A stretch of 64,000 bases of DNA from Epiperipatus broadwayi (taxonomy: Eukaryota > Onychophora > Udeonychophora > Euonychophora > Peripatidae). Below, piece by piece: positions 48,001-58,745 of this stretch (position 1 is its first letter; the number at the start of each line of letters is the position of its first letter). The translations under genes were made by a program, and so were the position numbers. A model generated the notes under the pieces. It searched no databases and was not told the DNA's origin. It saw nothing but the letters and a program-made list of their open reading frames with translations. The stretch covers positions 1,004,246 to 1,068,245 of the forward strand of contig JAQFVV010000284.1 in the NCBI GenBank assembly GCA_028023455.1, written 5' to 3'.

Positions 48001-49720
48001 CCAAGTCAAGCAATAGTCACACTCTTTTAAATTGGTGATTATGACTAATTCAAACATTGCAAATTAACAACTCACAAAATCATATGTTTAAAATTTTTCA
48101 AATTTATGTGAGTAATCTATCCAATATAAAAGACGGGTCAGAAAAAAAGTATTTTTGCTAATAGCATCTGAGAGGATGTGAAGTATTTATAATGCATGAA
48201 GCTTGCAGCCCATACCACGTTTAGTACAAACAATAATTTCACACATCCTAACATATCGTAGAAATTATCTTTAAATGAAAGAAAACAATATTAGTAAAAA
48301 TAGTAAGATAGTTATAAAGTTAAATGACAAGAAGTTAAAAATAATAGAGAAAATTGTATACATCTCTAAAATCTAAATTAGTAGAGGAGAGGAACATTTT
48401 TTTCTCTTTTTCCCAACCCTTAAAAACGATTTATTCCAAATTTCTAAATCCTAACTTTGTAAAAATAATAGAAATGGTAGTTTTAACTTTAGTACTGAGT
48501 ATTAATAATTTATTTATGTGTTTGTTATAAATAAATGTAAAGCAAAGGAAAAATTTTCCTGAAGAAAAGAATAACTATAATTTTATATTTACTATTGTAA
48601 TTATATATATTGTCCCCTTCCTTAATGGAATACTACAAAACAAAAGAATCGGCTGAGATAACAATAATGTATTATAATTAAGTTGCATAAATGATAACTA
48701 TTTAAATAATATAACGTACAGACTAGCTCAAGATATAATGTCTAATAAAATAATATTTTTTTACTCACTAAATATTATAATAAATATTACAACACTTAGA
48801 TTCTTAATAATTAATAAATATAATTATAAATCTCCTAATATGAGACGTTCAGTGAGATACAGAAGGCTAAACATTGAGAATATATCCCAAAAGATACATC
48901 CTCAATGGCGTAAAAACATTACCCCACCAACCTCATATAATAAAACTGCTATGTAATACTATTATGTCTTTAGAATACACATTTAATAATCCTAAATATA
49001 ATTTATGTATTATTTACTAAAATAATAATAAAACTATTTGATATTCCTTTATTAAAATATTAATTAATAACTCTATTCACCGTCTCTCAATAAGAAATGT
49101 ACAATCTTCCAAAATAACACTAATAATAATAGTAATAAAAGAAATCATAATACTAATAATAGTCATAATAATAGTAATAATAATGATAATCATCTCAGGT
49201 TCATCTCTTAACAAATTAATAAAATAAATCAACTAGTTAATATCCTGTAGTCAAATATGATATGGGATTTTATATGACATTTAACTATTTTTATCAAAAT
49301 AATAACAATAAGCAAGTAAACATCTTCATGACTCTCAATACAACAATCTAGCTAATGGTTAAAATTCAGGAATAAAATAAAATATATATATAATAAATTT
49401 TAAGTAAATACATTGTATCATTTTCCCATGTTTAATGTGGCATTCTTAACAAAATATATATAATATATTCTAATATTGTGCCAATATCACGTATCTCTTA
49501 TTGGTATTGTATCAGTTTAAAATGATTAATAATGATCAGATCATTTCAGACAATAATAGAAATCTATTTGGTTACTTAATCAAATGTAATGAAATAATGT
49601 CTAAAAAATCATTAAGGATCATGTGCTAAATAAATAATATTTTAAATTATTAATTTACTGTGGATCATGCATACAATGTGGAAAATGATTAAGCAATGTG
49701 CAAATAAATCACAACTTCAC
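48001..49720. other. Non-coding stretch, nothing recognised
   Basis: AT-rich. The open stretch 48738-48956 (with NMRRSVRYRRLNIENISQ) has no known domain, no splice borders and no neighbours to support it. Loose AATAATAGT repeats lie at 49110-49190. Confidence 0.4.
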
Positions 49721-49747
49721 TAAATGAAAGACAGGCTTATTTATACC

Positions 49748-49753
<6 letters not shown>

Positions 49754-49794
<41 letters not shown>
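49754..49794. repeat. (TA)n-(TG)n at the edge of the ribozyme foldback
   Basis: TA units change into TG units directly before the left arm of the inverted pair at 49795. Confidence 0.95.
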
Positions 49795-49899
49795 AATATT
49801 AGGGTATGAGCACAGACTTTCACATGACCCACCACTCTCCACTCCATCTAATAACACTGATACACTTAAACACATATATGTTGAAAAGATAAATAATCA

Positions 49900-49952
49900 C
49901 CAATATACGTATTTCATGCTAAACCAGCAATCATCAGTTGGTCCAGATTATC
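49900..49952 (-). ncRNA. Hammerhead ribozyme (family X, copy d)
   Basis: On the - strand: AUAAUC, bulge UGG, ACCAA, core CUGAUGA (49937-49931), stem II UGCU with AGCA and loop GGUUU, GAAA, palindrome AUACGUAU as stem III, A as position 17, then UUGGU and GAUUAU closing stem I. All invariant core bases are present. The pair next to the core at stem II is U-U instead of G-C. Predicted cleavage is between 49904 and 49903 (- strand direction). Confidence 0.82.
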
Positions 49953-50120
49953 ATCTCTACACATATATACTATAAGTGCTCAGATATATATTAAGATTTT
50001 CAATTGGATGGACGGTTGAAGAGTTGGAGTATGGAGTAGATTGAAGCCTGTCCATTTAAGTATGAGGATTGTCTATCTTAATATATATCTGAGCACTTAT
50101 AGTATATATGTGTAGAGATG

Positions 50121-50179
50121 ATAATCTGGACCAACTGATGATTGCTGGTATAGCATGAAATACGTATATTGGTGATTAT
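50121..50179 (+). ncRNA. Hammerhead ribozyme (family X, copy e)
   Basis: Stem I: AUAAUC (50121-50126) with GAUUAU (50174-50179), and ACCAA (50130-50134) with UUGGU (50169-50173), with the UGG bulge at 50127-50129. Core CUGAUGA at 50135-50141. Stem II UGCU with AGCA (50143-50146, 50152-50155), loop GGUAU. GAAA at 50157-50160. Stem III is the palindrome AUACGUAU (50160-50167) with no room for a loop, so two copies would pair. Predicted cleavage lies after A50168. The only core-adjacent flaw is a U-U at the base of stem II. It lies in the sense direction of the host gene. Confidence 0.85.
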
Positions 50180-50544
50180 TTATCTTTTCAACATATACGT
50201 GTTTAAGTGTATCAGTGTTATTAGATGGAGTGGAGAGTGGTGGGTCATGTGAAAGTCTGTGCTCATACCCTAATATTAACTTCACTAAAGTAAATTTTAG
50301 AAAAACAATTCACAAATTTATTTTATAAGTTAACAATAGTTTTATAACAAAATAAATTAAAATATTTACAAAGTAAAATGTATATTAATATTATTTAGCA
50401 TAAATAAAAGAAATATTTACAAAAATATGACATATAAACATAAGGAATAAAATAAGAATAGCCTTCATTCTGGATATTTTCAAAGAAAATACAATAAAAT
50501 AAATGAAAAGTTAGAACACTTATGATATACATAATGTTCATTTA

Positions 50545-50760
50545 AATATTTTAAAACCAGGCATCTTTACAAACCTGGAGCTTAATTATAAATATAGGGG
50601 ATTTGAACTCAGACTTTCAAGCACCCACCAACTATCCACACTATCTCATACAACTGATATACATTACCACACAAATGTAAAAAAAAAAAAAATATTCACC
50701 AATATTAGTATTTTATGCTAAACCAGCACTCATCAGTTGGTCCAGATTATCATCTCCCAC
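50545..50760 (-). mobile_element. Ribozyme-bearing repeat (family X), copy f
   Basis: Same family on the - strand: 3' end words GGGATTTGAACTCAGACTTTC, an A-rich run at 50680-50693 and a ribozyme region at 50690-50756. The core CUGAUGA is intact (50736-50730), stem II is GUGCU with AGCAU, but GAAA has become AAAA, losing G12, so it should be inactive. (TA)n follows at 50761-50811. Confidence 0.75.
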
Positions 50761-50774
50761 ATATATATATATAT

Positions 50775-50814
<40 letters not shown>

Positions 50815-50845
50815 CAGTACTCAGGTTTTTTTTCTTCATGTGTAA

Positions 50846-50955
50846 TAGCATCAGCCGGGAAGTGAACCCACTAACCCGGGACAACTTCTTGTAAAGCATC
50901 CATCACTGACCTCTCAACAACCAATGCTTGACAGTACTCAGTTTTATATTAAGAT
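50846..50955 (-). repeat. tRNA-derived SINE-like copy (partner 43305-43440)
   Basis: On the - strand it reads TTGGTTGTTGAGAGGTCAGTG (A-box region), CCCGGGTTAGTGGGTTCACTT (B-box region) and GGCTGATGCTATTAC. It lies directly after the (TA)n tract of copy f. Confidence 0.55.
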
Positions 50956-51004
50956 AGCAAATTTTCACAATTTAATGGACAGGCTTCATTCTACTCTAAC
51001 CTCT

Positions 51005-51130
51005 AACTTTTTATAATGTTCATTTAATAAAATAGTGTTCTATACTTTATATTGGGGATAGTTAAATAGTTTTATAATGTTCATTTAATAAAATAGGGTT
51101 TTATTATTTATATTGGGAATGGGAAAATGG
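51005..51130. repeat. Tandem duplication of about 60 bp
   Basis: Two units share TTTATAATGTTCATTTAATA, AAATAG.GTT and TTTATATTGGG.AT.G, with minor differences. Confidence 0.8.
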
Positions 51131-51429
51131 TTTAATTTTATAAATCAAAACTTAATATCATGTTTATTTTATCATAAGATAAATTATTTATGATGTAAAT
51201 ACATCAATGCAGATTTACACTTTAAAAGCATTTTTTTAAATATAAATAAAAAATTAAAGAGCAATTATTTAAAATTTTCTTTTCAATTTAACAAAGTGTC
51301 ATTCCAATGGTTGACTATCAGAAATAATTTAAAATAAAGTATAAATATCTCCCTCTAGAAAATTACTTAACTATTGTGCTAGAAAAATATTTGGGAAGAA
51401 GTTTTATAAATTTATAACTTAACTAAATA

Positions 51430-51870
51430 ATATGTAAAGTGCATACTCATTATATAAGTAATATATATTAAGGCTTTAATCATAAGACCATGGATTTAAA
51501 ATATATGTAATGAGTATTAATGGGTATGTGCTTTACAAATTATTAATTACAACTTTAAATTGTTTAAAAGATTTCTAATTATAAGAACTTCATACTGACT
51601 CATTGTAAATCGAAATATTTCACATATGTTAGTTTGTATAGAAATTGTGGTCTTAATCAGTAAAGTAGTTAATAGCTTTGCACTGTCAAATCAAAATGCT
51701 TTAGATTCACCTATATGTTTAAAAATTTAGGTCTAAGATAACAAGTGGCCGCTCTTGTCTTTTAAAATCGTTAATCTTGTGTTTAGATTTGTAGAGATCC
51801 CTACTGTCACATTTTAGGTGCATTATCTTATGGTTATAGCCCTAATATATATAATTTAACTAAATGTAAG
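51430..51870. repeat. Diverged relative of the foldback at 27911-28052
   Basis: Shared words include GTTAATCTTGTG, CCCTACT, AGGTGCATTATCTTA and TAATGAGTAT/GTATGTGCTT. Around 51430-51545 a weak inverted pair is also visible (GTGCATACTCATTA facing TAATGAGTATTAATGGGTAT). Confidence 0.45.
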
Positions 51871-54333
51871 TCCAATAATTAAATTTGAAAAAAAAAAACT
51901 AACCATAAGTAATATTGCTTGAACTTATTTTATTCTCATTCTGACAATCTCTCTCCTTTCCATTTGTCTCACTTTCACTCATTTGAATATGCATCTTATT
52001 ATAATAAGAAATTATTTTGTACACTTCAATTATTCTTCTCTCATATTACACATTATGGTAATTATTAAGCATCTCAACATCATTTGAAGGAAATCTTTAT
52101 ATACTTTATCTTGCCCTCTTAAAAATTAACTACTCCAAAATGATTCAGGCATTACTTTTCAAACTTAAACTATTAGTGGTGATAGATAGCAATTAAAGTG
52201 TAGGGCATGGAATAATAATGATAATGTTCAAAAATAAGATAATATTAGCATGGGCACAGTGCAAATCAAAATAGTTGGTCTGTATTCATCAGGCACCTAA
52301 TATTAAGTCATGGCTCTAGTATAGCACTTATAGACATAGAATAAATGGGACTGTCCATAAAAATAAACAGTCTTATTTTATCTGTATACTTCAACAATTT
52401 CAAAACAAAACATTCTCCAATAACAATTTTTGGCATGACCTCAGTACTTAGGATTTTACAAGAATATTATTACTTCCCCTATCGCTATCAATATTTTCCC
52501 CCACTGTATAACTAATTTAACATCACAAAAATAATATATCAACAACATTTTAAAAAATAATTCCTAAAAAACAATACATAAAAAAACACAAACAAACTAA
52601 ATTCATTGCAATGTGCTAGAAACGTTTTATGCTCTTCATGAGTACTATACATTTTCTTTATTTAATATGATATAATGTAGAAATCTATACAATGTTCTTA
52701 TATTCCAATAAATACCATTCATTAAAGTAACATTTTAATAATTAGATAACGCTATATAAATTACACATATTCAAGTGTTCACATTTTAAGCAAATATTTA
52801 GGAAAATATTATATGCTTTCAAACATTCATATGCATTTATCAACTCTTTTATAAAATACATACCATAGTTGGTTTATTCTTCCATTATTTAACATTAAAT
52901 TCAAGCAACGTATAATATAAATCTAAAAAATATTAATTAAAATATATCTGTTCTTAAATAAAATGAAAGAAACAAATTAGCAAGCAATAATATAATTTAA
53001 ATAACAATAAAAATTAAAAAATGATTCCATTATACAGAGGAGACCATTTATGGTGATCCACTTCTCCAAAACCATTCATTCAAAGAAAAATTACGATTGA
53101 AATAGCTTTCTGAATAATCATTTGTTTTTTTAAACATAATATTTTTGGTATTTTATCTTAAAACTATATCATAATAAGTTCGGTTTAAAATAAATAATGG
53201 TAAACTTTAAAAATGTAATTTTAAAACTTAATACAAAAAATAAATAAATTTACGATAGGATTATTTTTCTCTTTCTTACTTGTAAGTTAAATTGCACAAC
53301 TAGTATTTGCTTGTCAAGTAACTTCCCCATTGGTTGGTTACAGCTGAACAGTATTGTGCACAGTTATTTTTCCTCTTGGCACCACATAAAAAAATACAAA
53401 TATTAATTTTTAAATCCAAATCAATGTAAAATAATCCATAGTAAATATTAATATCCTATAAGATAAAATATTTATTCTGTCATTTTCTGAAATTTTATCC
53501 AAAGATTTAATATCCATGTAGAATAACAGTTTAAAAATCCATTTTTAAGATATAATCTTTATGTAAGCTTTTCAGCCATTGTATAAAGCAAGTATTTATT
53601 ACAGTGATTATAAGTTATATAATGTTTACATTTTCATTGGCAAAATTATTAATAGCAGAAATTAGAAAATATAATGTATTCATTTGATATATTCAATAGC
53701 AGACATATAATCATAAATTTAAATAATTATTTTGTTTTTTTAAGCCAGTACAACTTTTATATCTTTTAAGCATGTATTTTGTCATTAAATATGTTTCAGG
53801 TAAAGACAATATATATTATTTAGGTATTTATTCATGAATATAATTTTAATCCTCTTAAAATACAAATTTGTTTTTTTATTTTTAAATAAATTATATTGTA
53901 ATATAATCCATTTATCGATTTCAATAGCAAATTGTTTTCAAGTATATAAAACAAAATTCAAATCATTTCTTTTAATATGTCTTCAAATCCATTGTTCTTA
54001 AAATATAAATTCATTTTGATTTTTTTAAAGACAATTCAAATACAAACTAGTAATATCAATTATATGTTATCAAAAATAGGTATTCTCCATTCCATCAAAC
54101 ATTTTAAGTTCAATTATAAAACATAGTTGCTCATCTTAATTTTCTCCTCCTTACAACTTTAATATTTAAAATAAAATTCTTAATGAATATCTGTTTTCTT
54201 TCTATCATTAAGAGTAAATTAACTGCATCATAATATAATAAATTCATTTTAAATAAACAGTCAGTAATACTAGGCATATAGTTAAAAAATTACATAGTTC
54301 TTATGTGAATTCACTCCTGGTTTGTTGCAAAAA
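51871..54333. other. Low-repeat AT-rich stretch; possible 3' untranslated region of a - strand gene
   Basis: This is one of the few long parts without recognisable mobile DNA. If the candidate terminal exon at 54334-54389 is real, its 3' untranslated region would run into this stretch on the - strand. A GC-richer spot at 53290-53385 (ACTTCCCCATTGGTTGGTTAC) has CCAAT on the - strand and no clear frame. Confidence 0.3.
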
Positions 54334-54389
54334 TTATACTGGCATTTGGTATTCATCTTCCACAATACCCATGTAGTCACTATCACATT
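54334..54389 (-). CDS. Weak candidate terminal exon, unknown protein
   Basis: On the - strand an acceptor (AATATACAG, with a T-rich tract before it) is followed by codons for CDSDYMGIVEDEYQMPV and a stop. The residue mix is acidic with two tyrosines in DYMG and EYQM contexts, which looks like a receptor cytoplasmic tail, unlike the Ile/Asn/Lys mix of random frames here. It is only 18 codons long and no firm upstream exon was found. Confidence 0.28.
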
Positions 54390-54399
54390 CTGTATATTA

Positions 54400-55440
54400 T
54401 TGAATGTCTTGAGTTAAGTTTAAAAAATAAAAACCGATAGGAAACTTGCTTTTAGTGATTCATTTTAAATTAATTATCCTAGTTATAATTTTCACAACAC
54501 TTTTAAACAAAACAATAAAATTACAATAAATTATCATTATAATAATATAAAATAAATAGGGTTAATAAGTTCCAAACTAAAATGTAAAATACTAGAATCT
54601 ATTTAGAATTTGTAGAAGATAGAAAAAGAAGTCAGAAATGTCTAGACTGATCTCAATTTTGTTTTTTATGCCCATGTTAATCTAATGATTTCATTGGTGA
54701 AGACTACTTGCACAAAACTACTAATTTACTTATCTGCATTAAATGACTTTTAAAATTAAGTTTTAAAATTATGAGTCATCAATATTAAATTTTTTTTTAA
54801 TTATTTAATGCCTCAATTATTAAATATTTTCTCCTAAAAATTTAATATTCTTATTAAAACAAATTTAAACATTTAAATAACCCGACATTAATTTTCAAAA
54901 TAAATTATTACAATTAAATAAAATAATAAGTTTAAATACTATTTTTCCAAATATTATCTCTAATCTGACAATTTTGCCACACTTTATTTTATCAAACTTT
55001 GGTTAGCATGCCAAAACCAAAGTTTTCCTTCCCTAACTTTCTGAAAGTACACACTCACATTTTATCATGTGACACCTTAAGCACATTTTTAAAATAATAT
55101 TAAATTAACTTAATCATTTTAAATAATATTTTAAGCAAATTAATTATTTTAACTATAATATAAAATATTTACTGCTAATTTATTTCTACCCTATCTCTGT
55201 AGTATTTTAAATTAGAATAAATAAAAAATAATATATTTTAAATATTTTATTGTATCATTTTTTATTAAATTCACCTAACAACGAGTCCAAACTACCTAAT
55301 CTACTTTTATAAACTCTTATCTGCTAAGTTTGAAGCCTACTATTTGTAACATTAAAATAATATATTAGAAAAGAACTCAAATTTTTTTTTTGTTAAATAT
55401 CACTATTTCCTAAACTCTACCTATCAGTACCAATTATAAG
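54400..55440. other. Non-coding stretch, nothing recognised
   Basis: AT-rich; no exon, RNA gene or repeat unit seen. Confidence 0.4.
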
Positions 55441-55444
55441 TGTA

Positions 55445-55460
55445 CAATATATATATATAT

Positions 55461-55494
<34 letters not shown>
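55445..55494. repeat. (TA)n microsatellite
   Basis: Two TA runs separated by TCAA; they border the family Y repeat on its 3' side. Confidence 0.95.
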
Positions 55495-55500
<6 letters not shown>

Positions 55501-55740
55501 CAAAACTCTCCATACAGTATTGCCACCTATGCTAAACAGAGTAATCAATGGATGCCAGAAGGCTTGTGCATAAAATCCCTATCTAATGCCTACTCATCCA
55601 ATATCCCCAGACTAGTTTCTGGCTTGTGGCCTTCGTCAGTGAGGAGCTTTGGATCTGAGAGCACTGCATCTAGATCTTAGGATCTAATGCAACCCTCTAG
55701 CAACCACCTTTTATCTCTACTTAACTATAAAACTATGAGA
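55495..55740 (-). mobile_element. Family Y repeat carrying a hammerhead
   Basis: The stretch is much less AT-rich than its flanks and has no open frame. It lies between two (TA)n tracts (55445-55494 and 55797-55846). Read on the - strand it ends with the hammerhead at 55654-55596, then GGCATTAGATAGGGATTTTA, CTTCTGGCATCCATTGATTA and AAACTGAGC. It resembles a PLE 3' end in layout, but no coding remnant is attached. Confidence 0.6.
55596..55654 (-). ncRNA. Hammerhead ribozyme (family Y)
   Basis: On the - strand: AUCCAA (55654-55649), internal loop AAGCU side, CCUCA (55644-55640), core CUGACGA (55639-55633), A, stem II GGC-CACAA-GCC (55631-55621), A, GAAA (55619-55616), palindrome ACUAGU as stem III (55616-55611), C55610 as position 17, then UGGGG (55609-55605) pairing with CCUCA, AUA, and UUGGAU (55601-55596) pairing with AUCCAA. 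Every core base matches the consensus; the weak point is an A-A opposite at the base of stem II. Predicted cleavage is after C55610. Confidence 0.78.
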
Positions 55741-55794
55741 ATGAAATTGAAAACACAAAAAATATTTTCAATCTAAGCTCAATAGCTTATATAG

Positions 55795-55796
<2 letters not shown>

Positions 55797-55846
<50 letters not shown>
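55797..55846. repeat. (TA)n microsatellite
   Basis: About 25 TA units, 50 bp before the left arm of the long hairpin. Confidence 0.97.
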
Positions 55847-55848
<2 letters not shown>

Positions 55849-55897
55849 TAAACAAAATAAGTTATAAATTTTGTTAACTTGCTCATAGTTTGTATTT

Positions 55898-56200
55898 TAT
55901 GATCACTAGATGGAGCTTTACCAATAGCCCACTATCAAGCTTTGTTTACATAAACTCTGAGAGAGATAGAATTCAATATCTCTTTCAAATTGTCTCCAAT
56001 CTTTAAACCATGGTTTCGAGCTAGTTGGATCACATCAATAAAGAGAAGACTACCCTTTACTGATGTGAAACAACTAGCTCGAAACCATGGTTTAAAGGTT
56101 GGAGACAATTTGAAAGAGATATTGAATTCTATCTCTCTCAGAATTTATGTAAACAAAGCTTGATAGTGGGCTATTGGTAAAGCTCCATCTAGTGATCATA
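55898..56200. repeat. Near-perfect 140-bp-arm hairpin (family Z foldback)
   Basis: The arms 55898-56037 and 56061-56200 are inverted copies with very few mismatches (for example AAACTC/GAATTT near the middle, GAT/AAA near the loop). The loop is 23 bp. The right arm ends in (TA)n. Transcribed, it would form a long double-stranded RNA. There is no open frame. The tip contains a hammerhead-like element on the right arm, so the hairpin is probably two truncated copies of a ribozyme-ended repeat, head to head. Confidence 0.92.
56054..56098 (+). ncRNA. Hammerhead-like motif (family Z) at the hairpin tip
   Basis: CCUUUA (56054-56059) can pair with UAAAGG (56093-56098) as stem I. The core reads CUGAUGU (A9 changed to U). 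GAAA is at 56081-56084 and stem III is the palindrome ACCAUGGU (56084-56091) with U56092 as position 17. Stem II (GAAACAACUAGCUC) no longer pairs well. The left-arm copy reads UUGAUGUGAUCC at the same place. It is a relic, but stems I and III are clear. Confidence 0.6.
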
Positions 56201-56214
56201 TATATATATATATA

Positions 56215-58435
56215 ATTTATTTATTAGTCAAAATAAATCTACCACTATTATTAATCAGATAGCAGATAATATTATCAAAAATGAAAGTTAAAAGTCTCTC
56301 AAAGTACGGGTGTAAAAGAATATATAATTTTTTAGAAAATATTTCTCAGCAGATTATGTAAATTAATGAAAATGTAGCAATAAATCAATGTATATATAAA
56401 ATATGTCATTCTATTACTTCCTTTTTGGTAAAATACACAGTTGAATTTTTATGTACAAATAGAAAACAGTCATACTTAAAATTGATCTTATATAAAGAAA
56501 TAGACAATAGAACACAATAAATGAAAAATAATAAAACAGAAAATTTAAAACAGTCTCTACAAAAACTACATTACGACAATCACAATTGAGATTACATTTA
56601 GTTAATATAGTAAAGCTAATAGTCTATTTTAAATATATGTGTCTGTATGAAAATGCTTTATGCTTAAACTTTAAAGTTGTAAATGTAAAACTAGTCAATT
56701 ATTTTTATCTTGTTTACTTAAAATATATTATTAGAAAAAAATATTTAAACATATATCTGAGAACTTTTAAAAAGAACGTTATAAATTACCCACTTATTTA
56801 AAATAAATGAGTGTATGGTTATTTTTTTTTTCATTTTCTCCAAAGTCTCCAAAAGCTACAATTCAAAATAAAGCCAGATAATTTTAAGCATCTATTCATC
56901 TGTATTGCCATGGCAATGAACTTTTTTTTCCTGGAATAATTTAAAAGAGAAACGATTTGTGAGTAATGGTGGGTAATTAAGATACTAACTGATCAACCTC
57001 TTGGAAAAAATTTAGTCATTCTTTGTAAAACTGTAAAACTCTAGCGCAGCCAAAATTCGGTCTAACTACATTTTAAAATAGCAAATTTTATATCGTCATC
57101 TACAGAATGACTAAGTAGACAAATTTGTTCTAGGTATTTTAGGTAGCTCTTCTTGAACTAAAATGAATGGATAACGTCAAAGATTATCACTAAATATGAT
57201 TTCAACGAAAATCCAATTTATTGTTATTAATTATTATTAGAGTTTTGGAAAATTGCTTATGAGATATTCATTATAACAACAATCATATAATTTGTTGCTT
57301 CTTTCGAAATAATTGTGAAATAACTTGTTTGAAAATTAAAGATTATTTTACTATGGATTAGTGGAAATTAAAACTTTATACAATAAGTCTAAATCCATGT
57401 ATAATTTCCCATCATTGAAGAAAATAAAATTTAATAAAGTTAATTCATCTATAGATTATTATTTATTTGCTAGAGATGTTGCTACTGTGACACTTTTTAT
57501 ATTATGTATATAGTGGCTGGAAATGACACTCATCAAAGATTATACATCTTGGATATACTATTTAAATGTCAATTACAAACACCTTAGAGTATGTAACAAA
57601 ATACAGACCAATTTTATTCAATCAATCAAAATGTAATTAAAATTCTGAGCTATTTTTTTTTTAAATATAACATTTATTTATATAATTACTTTATTATAAT
57701 CTGTTATATCTATAAAAACTGTACACATATAAAAAAAACATGATGAATATATTTTTTTAAATTATTGTTATTATTTTTTATTTACTCGTTTTCACGTGAA
57801 TAAGTTTATAATCTGATTCTTCGAAAAATTCCACTTTTACTCATTTAAATAAATATCAATAAGTCCTTAAATCAATTTTGCTCTAATTCGTCAAATTTCA
57901 GATTTATGTAAAGTTATACTTCAAACAAATCACTATATAATTTATTTCTCTAATTTAGTTTCTATAGACCCAAAAATATAAATTTAATGAAACTTCATTA
58001 AATTTTTATAATTGTACTTTTATAAGATTTTTAAGAGCATAACTAATTTTCATTACCCTAATTGCATTTGCTTTTATCTTAAACTTCATATATATATATA
58101 TGATACCATGCTATTATTTATATTATAAAAGACACTATAATAAAGAAAAAACATTAAATAGATCGAATATACTTTTGACAAGCTTTATAATTATTGCTGT
58201 TAATATATAAATGACAATATTTCTAGTCCATACCATCTGACATAAAAAAGTTCAAATTCAACCCAAACATTAATAATTTTTTTTCTATGCCCTCTGTGAT
58301 AAACATTTAGAACCCACATCTCATAACAGCTAAATCTAAAATATTGATATACCAATATATATATATATATATATATATAACCATTAAATGTCTGCATTTT
58401 TAATTCATATAATAATTCAAACAAATTGATTTAAC
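56215..58435. other. Non-coding stretch, nothing recognised
   Basis: AT-rich with stops in all frames. 57030-57130 is slightly richer in G+C (CTCTAGCGCAGCCAAAATTC) with no frame or RNA fold that I can name. Confidence 0.4.
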
Positions 58436-58625
58436 GCAGTACTCAAATTTTACTTTCGATTGTATCACTGACAATCTTTATCAACCATTAATACAAATCT
58501 ACACAAAATAAAAAACTTATACTACCCATCATTTAATCCATTCAAATTTTCCACAATTTTGTTGTTTTTATATTAGCTGATTGTCTATTCATTAAGAGGT
58601 TATATTTACGTGCACACATATATGT
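58436..58625 (-). pseudogene. Penelope-like element remnant (C-terminal codons and 3' end)
   Basis: The - strand reads, broken, KYNLLMNRQSANIKTTKLWKI, the PLE tail. It is followed by the 3' end with a hammerhead-like motif at 58484-58454: UUGAUAA, extra A, GAUUGU, loop CAGUGAU, ACAAUC, GAAA, then AGUA facing UACU. Stem II is perfect but its bases differ from those of PLE-B. Position 17 is G, so cleavage is not expected. Confidence 0.72.
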
Positions 58626-58654
58626 TGTATACTATGGCAACAACATGAGTTTTT

Positions 58655-58745
58655 CTAACATTGCCTTACTTGTACAGTGGTAATTTGCTTCAGCATGAAA
58701 CGGATATGATGTGCATTGCTTGCCTGAGTTCGAATTATAAACTTT
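58655..58745 (+). repeat. tRNA-like SINE fragment
   Basis: TTGTACAGTGGTAATTTGC (A-box-like) is followed about 50 bases later by CCTGAGTTCGAATTATAA (B-box-like). Arms do not form a proper cloverleaf, so it is a SINE head rather than a tRNA gene. Confidence 0.4.

Larger units (their letters stand above)
49795..50277. mobile_element. Head-to-head pair of ribozyme-bearing repeats (family X, copies d and e)
   Basis: The arms 49795-49997 (-) and 50075-50277 (+) are 203 bp each and nearly identical. The 77-bp centre (49998-50074) belongs to the + copy only: GGTTGAAGAGTTGGAGTATG and CTGTCCATTTAAG match the family body at about 62430-62475. The - copy is therefore more 5'-truncated, the same layout as in the PLE palindromes. 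Both copies have a well-kept hammerhead. The open frames on both arms (SHDPPLSTPSNN ...) mirror each other and are not genes. Confidence 0.88.

Noticed and set aside
49724-50285. Two open frames with the same peptide on opposite strands
   Set aside because: They are the two arms of an inverted non-coding ribozyme repeat; the peptide appears only because the arms are identical.
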